Notes: generated by a model from the letters alone, not told the origin. Shown: positions 7,507 to 16,086, counted from the first letter of the stretch. The stretch: 64,000 nt of DNA from Desulfomicrobium apsheronum (GCF_900114115.1 NZ_FORX01000007.1:1-64000); one strand, 5' to 3'. Numbers and translations: made by a program.

Positions 7507-9864
7507 ATGAACCAGAGAATCGAGCACCTGCGCGAAGAGAGCTTCGCCGCCGAACCATCCATTTCCATCGAACGCGCCCTGCTCGAAACCAAATTCTACC
7601 TCGAGAATTACGGCAAGCATTCCCTGCCCGTGCTGCGCGCCCTTGTTTTCAAGGATCTGTGCGAAAAAAAGACCATTTATCTTGGCGACGGCGAACTGAT
7701 CGTGGGTGAACGCGGTCCCGCGCCCAAGTGCGTGCCGACCTTTCCGGAACTGACCTGCCACTCGGCCTCGGACCTGCGCGTGCTCGCGACCCGGCCCATG
7801 ACCCGCTACCATGTCAGCGATGAGGATGTCGAAACCTACGAACGCGAGGTCATCCCCTACTGGACCGGCCGTTCCATGCGCGAACGCGTCTTCTCCCAGA
7901 TTCCTGACGAATGGCGGGCAGCCTACGAAGCCGGCCTCTTCACCGAGTTCATGGAACAACGCGCCCCCGGCCATACGGCCCTCGACGGCACGATCTACGA
8001 ATGGGGCATGCATGATTTCAAGGCGCGCATCGCCGAACGCATGAGCCGCCTGGACTATCTGAACGATCCCCTGGCCTCGGACCGCGCCGAGCAGCTGAAG
8101 GCCATGGACATCGCCTGCGACGCGGCCATCGTCTTTGCCCTGCGCCATGCCGATCTGGCCTGGGAAAAGGCCAAGACCGAGCCCAACCCCGCGCGCAAGG
8201 CCGAACTCACGCGCATCGCCGAGGTCTGCCGCCGCGTCCCGGCCCAGGCCCCGCGCGACTTCTGGGAAGCCCTGCAAATGTACTGGTTCGTGCACCTGGG
8301 CACCATCACGGAACTGAACGGCTGGGACGCCATGACCCCCGGCCATCTCGACCAGCACCTTACCCCCTTCTACGAGAAAGGCCTGGCCGACGGCACCCTG
8401 ACCCGCGAAACGGCCAAGGAGCTGCTCTGTTGCCTGTGGATCAAGGTCAACAACCACCCCGCCCCGCCCAAGGTCGGCGTCACGGCCAAGGAGAGCGGCA
8501 CCTATAACGATTTCACCAACATCAACCTCGGCGGCCTGAAACGCGACGGCTCTGACGGGGTCAGCGAACTCTCCTATCTCATTCTTGAAGTTGTCGACGA
8601 GCTCAAACTCCTTCAGCCCCAGACCAGCGTGCACATCAGCCAGAAGACGCCGGACCGCTTCCTGAAAGCCGCCGCCCGCGTCATCAAAAACGGCTACGGC
8701 TACCCGTCGATCTTCAACACCGACGCCGTGGTCATGGAACAGATGCGCGTCGGCAAAACCGTGGAAGACGCCCGAGAAGGCGGCTGCTCTGGCTGCATCG
8801 AGACCGGGGCCTTCGGCAAGGAAGCCTACATCCTGACCGGCTATCTAAACGTGCCCAAGGTGCTGGAACTGGCCCTGAACGACGGACGCGACCAGCTCAC
8901 CGGCCGCCAGATCGGCCCCCGGACCGGCGACGCCCGTGATTTTTCGAGCTTCGACGACCTCTACGACGCCTTCACCCGCCAATTGGACTGGGTCGTGGAC
9001 CTCAAGGTGCGCGTCAACAACTACATCGAACGCATGTACGCCACCCACTCCCCCGCACCCTTCCTTTCCACGGTCATCCACGACTGCATCGAAAAGGGCC
9101 GGGACTACGACGGCGGCCCGCGCTACAACACCAACTACATCCAGTGCTGCGGCATCGGCACGGTCACGGACAGCCTGTCCGCCATCAAGACCCAAGTCTT
9201 TGACGCAGCGACCGTCTCCATGCCCAAACTCACCCAGGCGCTACAGTCCAATTTCGAAAATTCCGAAGCCCTGCGCCTGAAACTCTGGAACAAGACGCCC
9301 TTCTTCGGCAACGATGACGATCGGGCCGACGACATCATGCGCCGCGTCTACGATTCACTCTTCACGGCCATCGACGGCCGCCCCAACACCAAGGGCACCG
9401 AATACCACTTGAACATGCTCTCCACCACCTGCCACGTCTATTTCGGCAAGATGCTCGGCGCCTCGGCCAACGGCCGCCTGGCCGGGCTACCCGAATCCGA
9501 CGGCACCTCGCCCTCCCACGGCGCGGACAGGAACGGCCCCACGGCCGTGGTCAAGTCACTCTCGAAAATGGACCAAATCAAATCCGGCGGCACTCTCCTC
9601 AACCAGCGATTCCTGCCAGACGTCCTCAAAACCGATCAGGACCTGGACAAGCTCGCCCAACTGGTGCGTACCTATTTCCGCCTCGGCGGCCACCACATCC
9701 AGTTCAACGTGGTCGACACGGCCACCCTGCGCCAAGCCCAGGCCAGCCCCGACCAACACCGCAACCTGCTGGTCCGCGTAGCCGGATACAGCGACTACTT
9801 CGTGGACCTGGATCTGGACCACCAGGAAGAAATCATCCGGCGCACAGAGCAGGAAACGGCGTAG
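7507..9864 (+). CDS. hypD: trans-4-hydroxy-L-proline dehydratase (glycyl radical enzyme)
   Basis: This anaerobic enzyme dehydrates trans-4-hydroxy-L-proline to 1-pyrroline-5-carboxylate. From ATG 7507 it has 785 residues, close to the 789 I recall for Clostridioides difficile HypD. The catalytic cysteine is C430 with general base E432 (GCSGCIETGAFGKEAYILTG). The radical glycine is G760 in RVAGYSDYF. With a constant offset of -4, the residues known to line the HypD pocket are all present: F148, H156, D274, D335, C430, E432 and Y446 (F152, H160, D278, D339, C434, E436, Y450 in C. difficile). That set separates it from pyruvate formate-lyase, choline TMA-lyase and isethionate lyase. No proC or proline reductase gene is adjacent, so the product must be handled by genes elsewhere. 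The residue numbers of the reference enzyme are recalled. Confidence 0.92.
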   Translation: MNQRIEHLREESFAAEPSISIERALLETKFYLENYGKHSLPVLRALVFKDLCEKKTIYLGDGELIVGERGPAPKCVPTFPELTCHSASDLRVLATRPMTRYHVSDEDVETYEREVIPYWTGRSMRERVFSQIPDEWRAAYEAGLFTEFMEQRAPGHTALDGTIYEWGMHDFKARIAERMSRLDYLNDPLASDRAEQLKAMDIACDAAIVFALRHADLAWEKAKTEPNPARKAELTRIAEVCRRVPAQAPRDFWEALQMYWFVHLGTITELNGWDAMTPGHLDQHLTPFYEKGLADGTLTRETAKELLCCLWIKVNNHPAPPKVGVTAKESGTYNDFTNINLGGLKRDGSDGVSELSYLILEVVDELKLLQPQTSVHISQKTPDRFLKAAARVIKNGYGYPSIFNTDAVVMEQMRVGKTVEDAREGGCSGCIETGAFGKEAYILTGYLNVPKVLELALNDGRDQLTGRQIGPRTGDARDFSSFDDLYDAFTRQLDWVVDLKVRVNNYIERMYATHSPAPFLSTVIHDCIEKGRDYDGGPRYNTNYIQCCGIGTVTDSLSAIKTQVFDAATVSMPKLTQALQSNFENSEALRLKLWNKTPFFGNDDDRADDIMRRVYDSLFTAIDGRPNTKGTEYHLNMLSTTCHVYFGKMLGASANGRLAGLPESDGTSPSHGADRNGPTAVVKSLSKMDQIKSGGTLLNQRFLPDVLKTDQDLDKLAQLVRTYFRLGGHHIQFNVVDTATLRQAQASPDQHRNLLVRVAGYSDYFVDLDLDHQEEIIRRTEQETA

Positions 9865-9886
9865 GCTGAAAAGATGCCTCCGGCGG

Positions 9887-9906
9887 GCAGGGGACTCGTC
9901 CCCTGC
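9887..9906 (+). terminator. Hairpin after hypD
   Basis: GCAGGGGAC-TC-GTCCCCTGC forms a perfect 9-bp stem 22 nt after the hypD stop. There is no U-tract. The sequence (CTCCGGCGGGCAGGGGACT...) resembles dispersed GC-rich hairpins common after genes in Desulfovibrio-type genomes. Confidence 0.5.
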
Positions 9907-10008
9907 ACCCCATTCACATCCTCCTCAACCCATCAGCATCGCCCCCAGACCCCGTCCCCATCCTTCTCAACCCATCCGCATCGCTTCAACCCGTCCGCAT
10001 CGCCTCAA

Positions 10009-10184
10009 GCGGGTCGGCGTGGTCCGGGCGAGGACTGTCGGCTGTTTGACTGAGCCAGGCATCGTTTGCTTCCCGGCCGCGTGCCGGACAACGCGCGCAA
10101 GGATGCCAAAAGCTCAAGGACGGGAAGCATTACGAGGCCCGCGAAGGAGTTCCGGCAGACCTCGCCCGAACCGCACCGACCCGC
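10009..10184. repeat. Palindromic element, copy A1
   Basis: The outer arms GCGGGTCGGCGTGG... and ...CCGCACCGACCCGC pair over about 25 bp. Inside lie the conserved strands GCTGTTTGACTGAGCCAGGC and TACGAGGCCCGCGAAGGAGT, and an inner stem CTTCCCG/CGGGAAG. In this copy the right arm reads CCCGAACC instead of CCCGGACC, leaving a wobble-type pair. Confidence 0.85.
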
Positions 10185-10282
10185 GCCCCCCCCAACCAGC
10201 GTCAAATCCACACCGCCTACACACGGAAACTTCCCCCCAGCACCCCGCCCCCATCCTTCTCAATCCTTCCACATCACCTCAA

Positions 10283-10457
10283 GCGGGTCGGCGTGGTCCG
10301 GGCGAGGGCTGTCGGCTGTTTGACTGAGCCAGGCATCGTTTGCTTCCCGGCCGCGTGCCGGACAAAGCGCGCAAGGATGCCAAAGCTCAAGGACGGGAAG
10401 CATTACGAGGCCCGCGAAGGAGTTCCGGCAGCCCTCGCCCGGACCGCACCGACACGC
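10283..10457. repeat. Palindromic element, copy A2
   Basis: Nearly identical to A1. The base of the conserved core reads GAGGGCTG on the left and CAGCCCTC on the right, so pairing extends through a position that is unpaired in A1, A3 and A4. The extreme right arm is CCGACACGC, giving one mismatch with GCGGGTCGG. Confidence 0.85.
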
Positions 10458-10577
10458 GCCCCCCGCATCCAGCGCCAAATCCACGCCTTCGACAAACAAA
10501 AACCTCGCCCCCCAGCACCCTTTCCCCTTCCTTCACAACCCATCAGCACCCCTCTCAACCCGTCCACATCACCTCAA

Positions 10578-10752
10578 GCGGGTCGGCGTGGTCCGGGCGA
10601 GGGCTGTCGGCTGTTTGACTGAGCCAGGCATCGTTTGCTTCCCGGCCGCGTGCCGGACAAAGCGCGCAAGGATGCCAAAGCTCAAGGACGGGAAGCATTA
10701 CGAGGCCCGCGAAGGAGTTCCGGCAGACCTCGCCCGGACCGCACCGACCCGC
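10578..10752. repeat. Palindromic element, copy A3
   Basis: Same layout and length as A2, with right arm CCTCGCCCGGACCGCACCGA pairing fully to the left arm. The spacer to A4 differs from the other spacers in its last 60 nt. Confidence 0.85.
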
Positions 10753-10871
10753 GCCCCCCGCATCCAGCGCCAAATCCATGCCTTCGACAAACAAAAACCT
10801 CGCCCCCAGACCCCGTCCCCATCCTTCTCAACCCATCCGCATCGCCTCAACCAATCCGCATCACCTCAACC

Positions 10872-11045
10872 GTGTCGGCGTGGTCCGGGCGAGGACTGTC
10901 GGCTGTCTGACTGAGCCTGGCATCGTTTACTTCCTGGCCGCGTGCCGGACAAAGCGCGCAAAGATGCCAAAATCTCAAGGACGGGAAGCATTACGAGGCC
11001 CGCGAAGGAGTTCCGGCAGACCTCGCCCGGACCGCTCCGACACGC
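10872..11045. repeat. Palindromic element, copy A4
   Basis: The most diverged copy in the array (GCTGTCTGACTGAGCCTGGC core). The outermost arm has changed to CGTGTCGG and its partner to CCGACACG, so pairing is kept: a G-C pair has become T-A relative to A3. Confidence 0.85.
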
Positions 11046-11237
11046 GCCCCCCGCATCCAGCGTCAAATCCACGCCGCCACCTCCCCGACACGCGCTCCAG
11101 CCCGTTCCGCCCAGAGAATCGATCGTTCCGATTCCGCCAACCTTCTTGCATTTTCCGGCTTTTTGGCCCATGCCAAGGACGATTTTTCGCCATAGTGGCC
11201 AAACCCGTTTCTTCTCATCCATCATCAAGGAGGCTCC

Positions 11238-11978
11238 ATGAAACGCATCCTGCTTTTCGCCGTTTTAGCTCTGGCTCTGTGCGCGACCACCGCTTCAGCC
11301 AAAAAGCTGGTCGTGGCCACGGATACCAATTTTCCGCCTTTTGAATTCAAGGACCCCGAGAGCGGCAAGCACACCGGCTTCGACGTGGAGCTTTGGGACG
11401 CCATCGCCAAGGAAATCGGCGCCGAGTACGACCTGCAGCCCATGGACTTCAACGGCATCATCCCCGGCCTGCAGTCCGGCCAGGTTGACGTTGGCATCGC
11501 CGGCATCACCATCAAGCCCGAACGCGCCGAAGTCGTCGACTTCTCCGACCCCTACTACAACGCGGGCCTTCTGATCCTGGTCAAGGCCGACAACGAAGAC
11601 ATCACCGACGTGAAGGCTCTGGCCGGCAAGATCGTGGCCACCAAGCTCGGCACCACCAGCGAAGACTTCGCCAAGAAGGAAGCCGGAGCCAAGGAAGTGA
11701 AGCTTTTCCCCAACAATGACGCCATGTTCATGGAACTGCTCGCCGGCGGCGCTGATGCGGTCATCTTCGACTCCCCGGTAATCTCCGAATTCGTGCGCAC
11801 CGTGGGCAAGGGTCAGGCCAAGATCGTCGGTCCCCTGTACATGGGCCAGTCCTACGGCATCGGCTTCCCCAAGGGCAGCGATCTGGTCACCAAGACCAAC
11901 GCCGCGCTCCAGAAGCTCAAAGACAGCGGCGCCTACCGCGAACTGTACATCAAGTGGTTCGGCACCGAGCCCAAGTAA
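11238..11978 (+). CDS. glnH: Glutamine-type ABC transporter substrate-binding protein
   Basis: The 246-residue periplasmic protein has a signal peptide (residues 1-21, cleavage after ASA) and a PBP-like type 2 fold. VVATDTNFPPFEFK, GFDVELWDAIAKEIG, PMDFNGIIPGLQSG and the C-terminal KWFGTEPK closely parallel E. coli GlnH, so glutamine or a similar polar amino acid is the likely ligand. AAGGAGG lies 6 nt before the ATG. The permease and ATPase genes follow. It lies 1.4 kb after hypD, across the repeat array, so a direct link to hydroxyproline uptake is possible but not supported by the binding-protein sequence. Confidence 0.9.
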   Translation: MKRILLFAVLALALCATTASAKKLVVATDTNFPPFEFKDPESGKHTGFDVELWDAIAKEIGAEYDLQPMDFNGIIPGLQSGQVDVGIAGITIKPERAEVVDFSDPYYNAGLLILVKADNEDITDVKALAGKIVATKLGTTSEDFAKKEAGAKEVKLFPNNDAMFMELLAGGADAVIFDSPVISEFVRTVGKGQAKIVGPLYMGQSYGIGFPKGSDLVTKTNAALQKLKDSGAYRELYIKWFGTEPK

Positions 11979-11994
11979 TCCCTTCAAATCATCC

Positions 11995-12021
11995 ATGGAG
12001 GCAGGATCTTCCTGCCTCCAT
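11995..12021 (+). promoter_or_regulatory. Intercistronic hairpin between glnH and glnP
   Basis: ATGGAGGCAGGA and TCCTGCCTCCAT form a perfect 12-bp stem with a 3-nt loop, 16 nt after the glnH stop. It lacks a U-tract. Such hairpins usually protect the upstream mRNA or damp read-through, so the binding protein is made in excess over the permease. Confidence 0.7.
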
Positions 12022-12033
12022 TTCGAGACACCC

Positions 12034-12714
12034 ATGGCCTTTCAATTCGAACCAAGCGTCGTTGTCGACACCTTGCCCATGCTCATGCGCGGAGTCTGGT
12101 ACACCATCTACCTGACCGTCGGCGGCCTGTTTTTCGGCTTTCTTCTCGGAGTGGCCACGGGCCTCATGAAGCTGGCCCGCCCCTTTTTCGTCCGCAAGCT
12201 CGCCGATCTCTATGTGGAACTCATTCGCGGCACGCCCATGCTGGTGCAGGCCATGTTCCTCTATTACGGCGTGCCCATGGCCGTGGGTCTGCGCATCCCG
12301 CCGCTCATCGCCGGAGTCATCGTCATTGCCATCAACTCCGGAGCCTACATCGCCGAGATCGTGCGCGGTGCCATCCAGTCCATCAATGTCGGACAAACCG
12401 AAGCAGGGCGCTCCATCGGCCTGACCCGGGCCCAGACCATGCGCTACATCATCTGGCCCCAGGCCTTCAAACGCATGATCCCGCCGCTGGGCAACCAGTT
12501 CATCATCAGCCTCAAAGACACCTCGCTGCTGATGGTCATCGGCGTGGGTGAGCTGCTGCGGACCGGCCAGGAGATCGTGGCTGTCAATTTTCGGGCGTTT
12601 GAAGTCTATATGGCCGTGGCCATGGTCTATCTGGTCATGACCATGAGCATCGCCAAGGCCCTGAAAATCCTTGAGAACAGACTCATAAACAAGACCAGCG
12701 GAAAGCGCGCATGA
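12034..12714 (+). CDS. glnP: Polar amino-acid ABC transporter permease
   Basis: The 226-residue inner-membrane permease belongs to the HisM/GlnP family. It has five predicted membrane spans (starting at about residues 20, 55, 85, 150 and 190) and the EAA loop [20 protein letters not shown] (about 129-148) that contacts the ATPase. The start at 12034 (MAFQFEPSV) was chosen so that the hairpin at 11995-12021 stays outside the gene; an in-frame ATG at 11995 would run through it. The stop overlaps the start of the ATPase gene. Confidence 0.9.
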   Translation: MAFQFEPSVVVDTLPMLMRGVWYTIYLTVGGLFFGFLLGVATGLMKLARPFFVRKLADLYVELIRGTPMLVQAMFLYYGVPMAVGLRIPPLIAGVIVIAINSGAYIAEIVRGAIQSINVGQTEAGRSIGLTRAQTMRYIIWPQAFKRMIPPLGNQFIISLKDTSLLMVIGVGELLRTGQEIVAVNFRAFEVYMAVAMVYLVMTMSIAKALKILENRLINKTSGKRA

Positions 12715-13451
12715 TTGAAATAAAGAACCTGCACAAGAAGTTCGGTGATCTGGAAGTTTTGAAAGGAGTCAACCTGACCGTAGCCTCGGGAGAGGTGGTC
12801 TGCATCATCGGACCGTCAGGCTCGGGCAAGTCGACCGTGCTGCGCTGCATCAACCGGCTGGAGACACCGACTGCGGGCACGGTGATCGTCGACGGGCACG
12901 ATATCATGAACCCACGGACAGACATCAATTACGTGCGCACCGAAGCGGGCATGGTCTTTCAGCAGTTCAACCTCTTCCCGCACATGACCGTGCTCGACAA
13001 CGTGATCCTCGGACCGGTCAAGGTCCGCAAAATGCCTCGTGCCGATGCCGAGCACCTGGGCCATGACCTTTTGGCAAAGGTGGGCCTGGGCTCCAAGGCC
13101 CTCGCCTACCCGGAGCAGCTCTCGGGGGGCCAGAAGCAGCGCGTAGCCATCGCCCGCGCCCTGGCCCTGCAGCCCAAGGTCATCCTCTTTGACGAGCCGA
13201 CCTCGGCCCTGGACCCGGAACTTGTCGGCGAAGTGCTGGAAGTCATGAAGAAGCTGGCCGCCGAGGGCATGACCATGATCGTGGTCACGCATGAGATGGG
13301 CTTCGCCCGCGAGGTGGCGGACAGGGTCATCTTCATCGACGAAGGAGTGATCCAGGAAGAAAACACCCCGCAGGAATTTTTCAACGCGCCCAAAAATCCC
13401 CGCCTGCGGGACTTTCTGGGCAAGATCGTGGGTACCTGCCGGGAAATGTAG
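12711..13451 (+). CDS. glnQ: Polar amino-acid ABC transporter ATP-binding protein
   Basis: The 246-residue ATPase powers import with GlnH and GlnP. Visible motifs are Walker A GPSGSGKS (about residues 34-41), the Q-loop FQQFNLFPH, the signature LSGGQKQR (about 138-145), Walker B VILFDEP and the switch histidine in VTHEMGFA. The start overlaps the permease stop (ATGA). The gene converges with the pseudouridine synthase gene 2 nt away, with no terminator between. Confidence 0.95.
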   Translation: MIEIKNLHKKFGDLEVLKGVNLTVASGEVVCIIGPSGSGKSTVLRCINRLETPTAGTVIVDGHDIMNPRTDINYVRTEAGMVFQQFNLFPHMTVLDNVILGPVKVRKMPRADAEHLGHDLLAKVGLGSKALAYPEQLSGGQKQRVAIARALALQPKVILFDEPTSALDPELVGEVLEVMKKLAAEGMTMIVVTHEMGFAREVADRVIFIDEGVIQEENTPQEFFNAPKNPRLRDFLGKIVGTCREM

Positions 13452-13453
13452 GT

Positions 13454-14161
13454 TCAGGGCAACTGGGCCCGGCCCACCAATTGCGCAAAAATGGTCGGCA
13501 TTGGCGCTTCAAGGGTCATGCGTTGACCCGAGAACGGATGCGCGAAGCTGATTGAAGCAGCATGCAGCGCCAGGCGGGAAAAATTGTCGCCCTTGCCTCC
13601 GTATTTCCGGTCACCGGCCACAGGATGCCCCAGATCCGCCATCTGCACCCGGATCTGGTGCTTGCGTCCAGTCAGCAATTCAATCCTCAAAAGCGAATAT
13701 CCTCCCTTCTCCTTGACCACGGTCCAGGCGGTCTGCGCCAACTTGCCGAGCCTGGCGTCGCGAGTGGAATAGACCTTGTGCACACCGCTCTCCACCAGAT
13801 GGGAGATGACCGTGCCCGAGGCCTTGTCCATTTGCCCGTGCACCACGGCAGCATAGATCTTGGTGGTATCCCCCCACTGATCCTGCAGGGTGCGCTTGGC
13901 CGCCTCGGTCTTGGCGAAGAGCAAAATCCCCGAAGTCTCCCGATCCAGGCGATGGACAATGAAAATCCTGTACCTGGACTTGGCGTTGCCCTTGCGCACG
14001 TAATCGGTCAGGGCGTAATAGGCGGTACGCGTCTTCTCCGCCTCCGTGGCCATGGTCAGCATCCCGGCGGGCTTGTCCACGACGATGATGTCCCGGTCCT
14101 CGTGAATGATATGAAGCCCCGGAGGCAAATGCCTTGAGCCGGAGCGAGCTTGTCCACTCAT
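13454..14161 (-). CDS. RluA-family RNA pseudouridine synthase
   Basis: The enzyme isomerises uridine to pseudouridine in rRNA or tRNA. It is 235 residues from ATG 14161, where AAGGAC provides a ribosome site; a frame extending to 14266 lacks one. The catalytic motif HRLDRETSGILLFAK holds the active-site aspartate, and LLTGRKHQIRVQMADLGHP is the second family signature. There is no S4 domain, as in RluA and TruC. The substrate position cannot be told from sequence. The gene follows nadK on the same strand, separated by about 110 nt. Confidence 0.88.
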   Translation of the reverse strand: MSGQARSGSRHLPPGLHIIHEDRDIIVVDKPAGMLTMATEAEKTRTAYYALTDYVRKGNAKSRYRIFIVHRLDRETSGILLFAKTEAAKRTLQDQWGDTTKIYAAVVHGQMDKASGTVISHLVESGVHKVYSTRDARLGKLAQTAWTVVKEKGGYSLLRIELLTGRKHQIRVQMADLGHPVAGDRKYGGKGDNFSRLALHAASISFAHPFSGQRMTLEAPMPTIFAQLVGRAQLP

Positions 14162-14272
14162 TGGTTGTCCTTGAAGGAAAGTGTTGCAGAATTTTTTGAC
14201 GCCAAGGCCAGCTTTGCCCACGATGCGCGCCAACCGATCGGAAAAAGAGGCAAAAGTCCAGGCCAAAACCCG

Positions 14273-15121
14273 TCAACTCTCGCGCACGAACCCCTTGGAC
14301 TTGAGTTTGTGGGCGTATTGGGAGTGCAGAGGCCGGATCAGGTTGAGCCTTTTTTCGGCTCTGGAGGCGAAGATGTTGTCTCCGGCGGCCAGGACCACGC
14401 CGGTCTGGCCGTCTTGGGTCAGATAGACATCCGGGGCCGCGTCGAGGACCAGGATGCGCAGGTCGTTCTCGAACGGCAGGACCATGGGTCTGAAGGCGTG
14501 CAGGAATGGACAGATGGGAGTCAGGGCGAAGACGTTGAGCTCCGGGTAGATGAGCGGTCCGCCTGCGGAGATGGAATAACCCGACGAACCGGTGGGCGTG
14601 GCCACGATCATGCCGTCGGCCCGCACAGTGCCAAGGTGGTCGTTGCCGTACCACATGTCCAGCCTGATCATGCGCGCCAGGCTTCCGCAGCTGATGACCA
14701 GATCATTTATGGCGTAGCCCCGATAATACTCCTGACCGCGCCGGAGCACATGAAAGCTGATGACCAGCCGCTGGGACATGTCGTACTCCCCACGCAAAAT
14801 GAGCGTCAGGGATTCGCGCCAGTCCGTGGGCGAAAGCTCCGTAAGAAACCCGACTTTGCCGAGGTTCAGGCCCAGGATCGGGATACCCATATCCTGCACG
14901 GCCCGGGCCACGGCGAGCAGTGTGCCATCGCCGCCCAGGGTCAGGATCATGTCCGCATCCCCCCAGGTCGAGACGCAGTGGACCTCTTCCTTGGAAGATG
15001 CGACAATCCGTGCCGAGCGCCCCTCGCCCACGAGCCAGCGCCGGATTTGCCGGGCCATGTTGGCCGCCAGCTCGTTCTCGACGTTATGGACAATGACTAT
15101 TTTGCTGATGATTTTTCCCAT
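14273..15121 (-). CDS. nadK: NAD kinase
   Basis: This enzyme phosphorylates NAD to NADP. It has 282 residues from ATG 15121 (MGKIISKIVIVHN). The nucleotide-binding GGDGT motif (LTLGGDGTLLAVAR, about residues 62-75), the NLGKVGFL loop and the TPTGSSGYSISAGGP motif (about 173-187) are all present. A 31-residue longer frame to 15214 has no better ribosome site. The start region faces the sigma-28 promoter of the DVU0524-flgM pair, about 100 bp away. Confidence 0.95.
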   Translation of the reverse strand: MGKIISKIVIVHNVENELAANMARQIRRWLVGEGRSARIVASSKEEVHCVSTWGDADMILTLGGDGTLLAVARAVQDMGIPILGLNLGKVGFLTELSPTDWRESLTLILRGEYDMSQRLVISFHVLRRGQEYYRGYAINDLVISCGSLARMIRLDMWYGNDHLGTVRADGMIVATPTGSSGYSISAGGPLIYPELNVFALTPICPFLHAFRPMVLPFENDLRILVLDAAPDVYLTQDGQTGVVLAAGDNIFASRAEKRLNLIRPLHSQYAHKLKSKGFVRES

Positions 15122-15221
15122 TTGCGGGAGTGTAAGCAAAAGGTCTCGCGTATTCAAGGAGAGGGGCAATGTGAGTTTGCGGCGAGCCTTGGGCGTGGAC
15201 AAACTTTTTTGCAAATAAAAC

Positions 15222-15248
15222 TAAAGTTCGCTGACAAGTGGCCGATAG
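15222..15248 (+). promoter_or_regulatory. Sigma-28 (FliA) promoter of DVU0524-flgM
   Basis: TAAAGTTC, an 11-nt spacer and GCCGATAG match the flagellar sigma-28 consensus TAAAGTTT-N11-GCCGATAA at 14 of 16 positions. The start codon of the first gene is 22 nt downstream, with a ribosome site between. FlgM inhibits FliA, so this would be a feedback loop. Confidence 0.85.
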
Positions 15249-15270
15249 GGAGAAGTAAGAGGTATGCCCT

Positions 15271-15687
15271 GTGACAGTGAATCCCTTTCTCGTCAAAAAC
15301 GTGATGCGCACGTACGACCAGCACCAAGAAGCGGGTCGACGCATTGCCAGGTTCAAGAAATACATGGACCGCGCCGGGCAAGAGGATTCCGTTTCCATTT
15401 CCAAGGAAGCCAAAAGACGCCAGCTGGTCGAAAAGGTCGCAGGCGAGATCGTGAACAACCTCATCGGATCGGACACCACGAACCCGGTCGTTCGTGAAAT
15501 CAAGACACAGATGGCCAAGGAATTCGGACAGGATGTGCTTTTCAGGTACCCGTCCGACGGAAGCGGCCTTCAGATACTGAAAAAAACAGACCAGGGTGTC
15601 GCGGAATTGACCAACGGCGAAAAGGATGCTTTCATGCGCCGGTTGTGGGAAATCGCCTTGACCCGGGTCAACGAAACAATGCTCTAG
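15271..15687 (+). CDS. DVU0524-family FlgM-associated protein
   Basis: The 138-residue protein lacks a signal peptide and membrane segments and is mostly helical and charged. Its sequence (VKNVMRTYDQHQEAGRRIAR, DSVSISKEAKRRQLV) matches the Desulfovibrio family named after DVU0524, which is encoded next to flgM. Note that DSVSISKEAKR resembles the DRISISDEARL segment of FlgM. The GTG at 15271 is used, with AAGAGGT 8 nt upstream; a second GTG lies two codons on. It has the sigma-28 promoter and precedes flgM by 77 nt. Its biochemical role is unknown. Confidence 0.85.
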   Translation: MTVNPFLVKNVMRTYDQHQEAGRRIARFKKYMDRAGQEDSVSISKEAKRRQLVEKVAGEIVNNLIGSDTTNPVVREIKTQMAKEFGQDVLFRYPSDGSGLQILKKTDQGVAELTNGEKDAFMRRLWEIALTRVNETML

Positions 15688-15764
15688 GCCTTGTTCTTGG
15701 GGGGCGCGTCTCGTCCACGTGAGGATAAAGCCAGTGCGGCCGGAAACCCCGGCAGGAGCGGAAA

Positions 15765-16067
15765 ATGTCGATCAACACCATCAAATCTTTCAGCGGCTAC
15801 GAATCGCAACGACTGGACCAGCTGGAGCAGCAGCGCCAGGAGCACCAGAAGACCGTTGCCAATCAGGACAGCGGTTCCGACCGCATCTCCATCTCCGATG
15901 AAGCGCGGCTCAAGGTGAGCATGCTCAAAACTGCCCAGGAAAGCGACGGGGTGCGAGCCGACAAGGTCGCCGACGTGAAGGCCCGGATAGAGGCGGGAGA
16001 GTACAGTGCTAACGGTAAGGATATCGCGGCCAGCCTGCTCAGACAGGAGCTTGACATCTGGGGCTGA
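15765..16067 (+). CDS. flgM: Anti-sigma-28 factor FlgM
   Basis: FlgM holds the flagellar sigma factor FliA inactive until the hook is complete, and is then exported. The protein is 100 residues, with an unstructured polar N-terminus and the family's C-terminal sigma-binding helices: DRISISDEARLK (about 42-53), then VADVKARIEAGEYSANGKDI. GGAGCGGAAA before the ATG is the ribosome site. It is co-transcribed with the DVU0524-type gene and ends at a bidirectional terminator shared with fliW. Confidence 0.92.
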   Translation: MSINTIKSFSGYESQRLDQLEQQRQEHQKTVANQDSGSDRISISDEARLKVSMLKTAQESDGVRADKVADVKARIEAGEYSANGKDIAASLLRQELDIWG

Positions 16068-16086
16068 CCCATTTGCGACTCGACAG

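Larger units (their letters stand above)
9907..11237. other. Non-coding region with tandem palindromic elements
   Basis: About 1.3 kb without a credible gene. Four about 175-nt palindromic elements lie at a spacing of 274-295 bp, separated by C-rich linkers. The linkers share sequence too (CCCGCATCCAGCGCCAAATC) and short CCGCATCGCCTCAACC-like repeats. Open frames here are repeats of the same translation in each copy and look like by-products. The last 190 nt lead into glnH. Confidence 0.8.

Noticed and set aside
7507-9864. Pyruvate formate-lyase, choline TMA-lyase or isethionate lyase
   Set aside because: The pocket residues F148, H156, D274, D335, E432 and Y446 fit hydroxyproline dehydratase at a constant offset; pyruvate formate-lyase has a Cys-Cys active site, absent here.
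10009-10752. Retron-type msr/msd RNA
   Set aside because: The long paired ends recall retron a1/a2 repeats, but no reverse transcriptase gene is adjacent to any copy.
10019-10914. Repeated open frames of about 80-110 codons in the array
   Set aside because: They are the same translation in each repeat copy, have no ribosome sites and no coding bias, and both strands are open because of high GC content.
10009-11045. Tandem palindromes as integron attC sites
   Set aside because: The elements are imperfect palindromes in tandem, but there are no cassette genes between them, no clear RYYYAAC/GTTRRRY boxes at the ends, and no integrase.
10009-11045. CRISPR array
   Set aside because: Repeats are about 175 nt and the linkers are similar to each other; CRISPR repeats are short with unique spacers.
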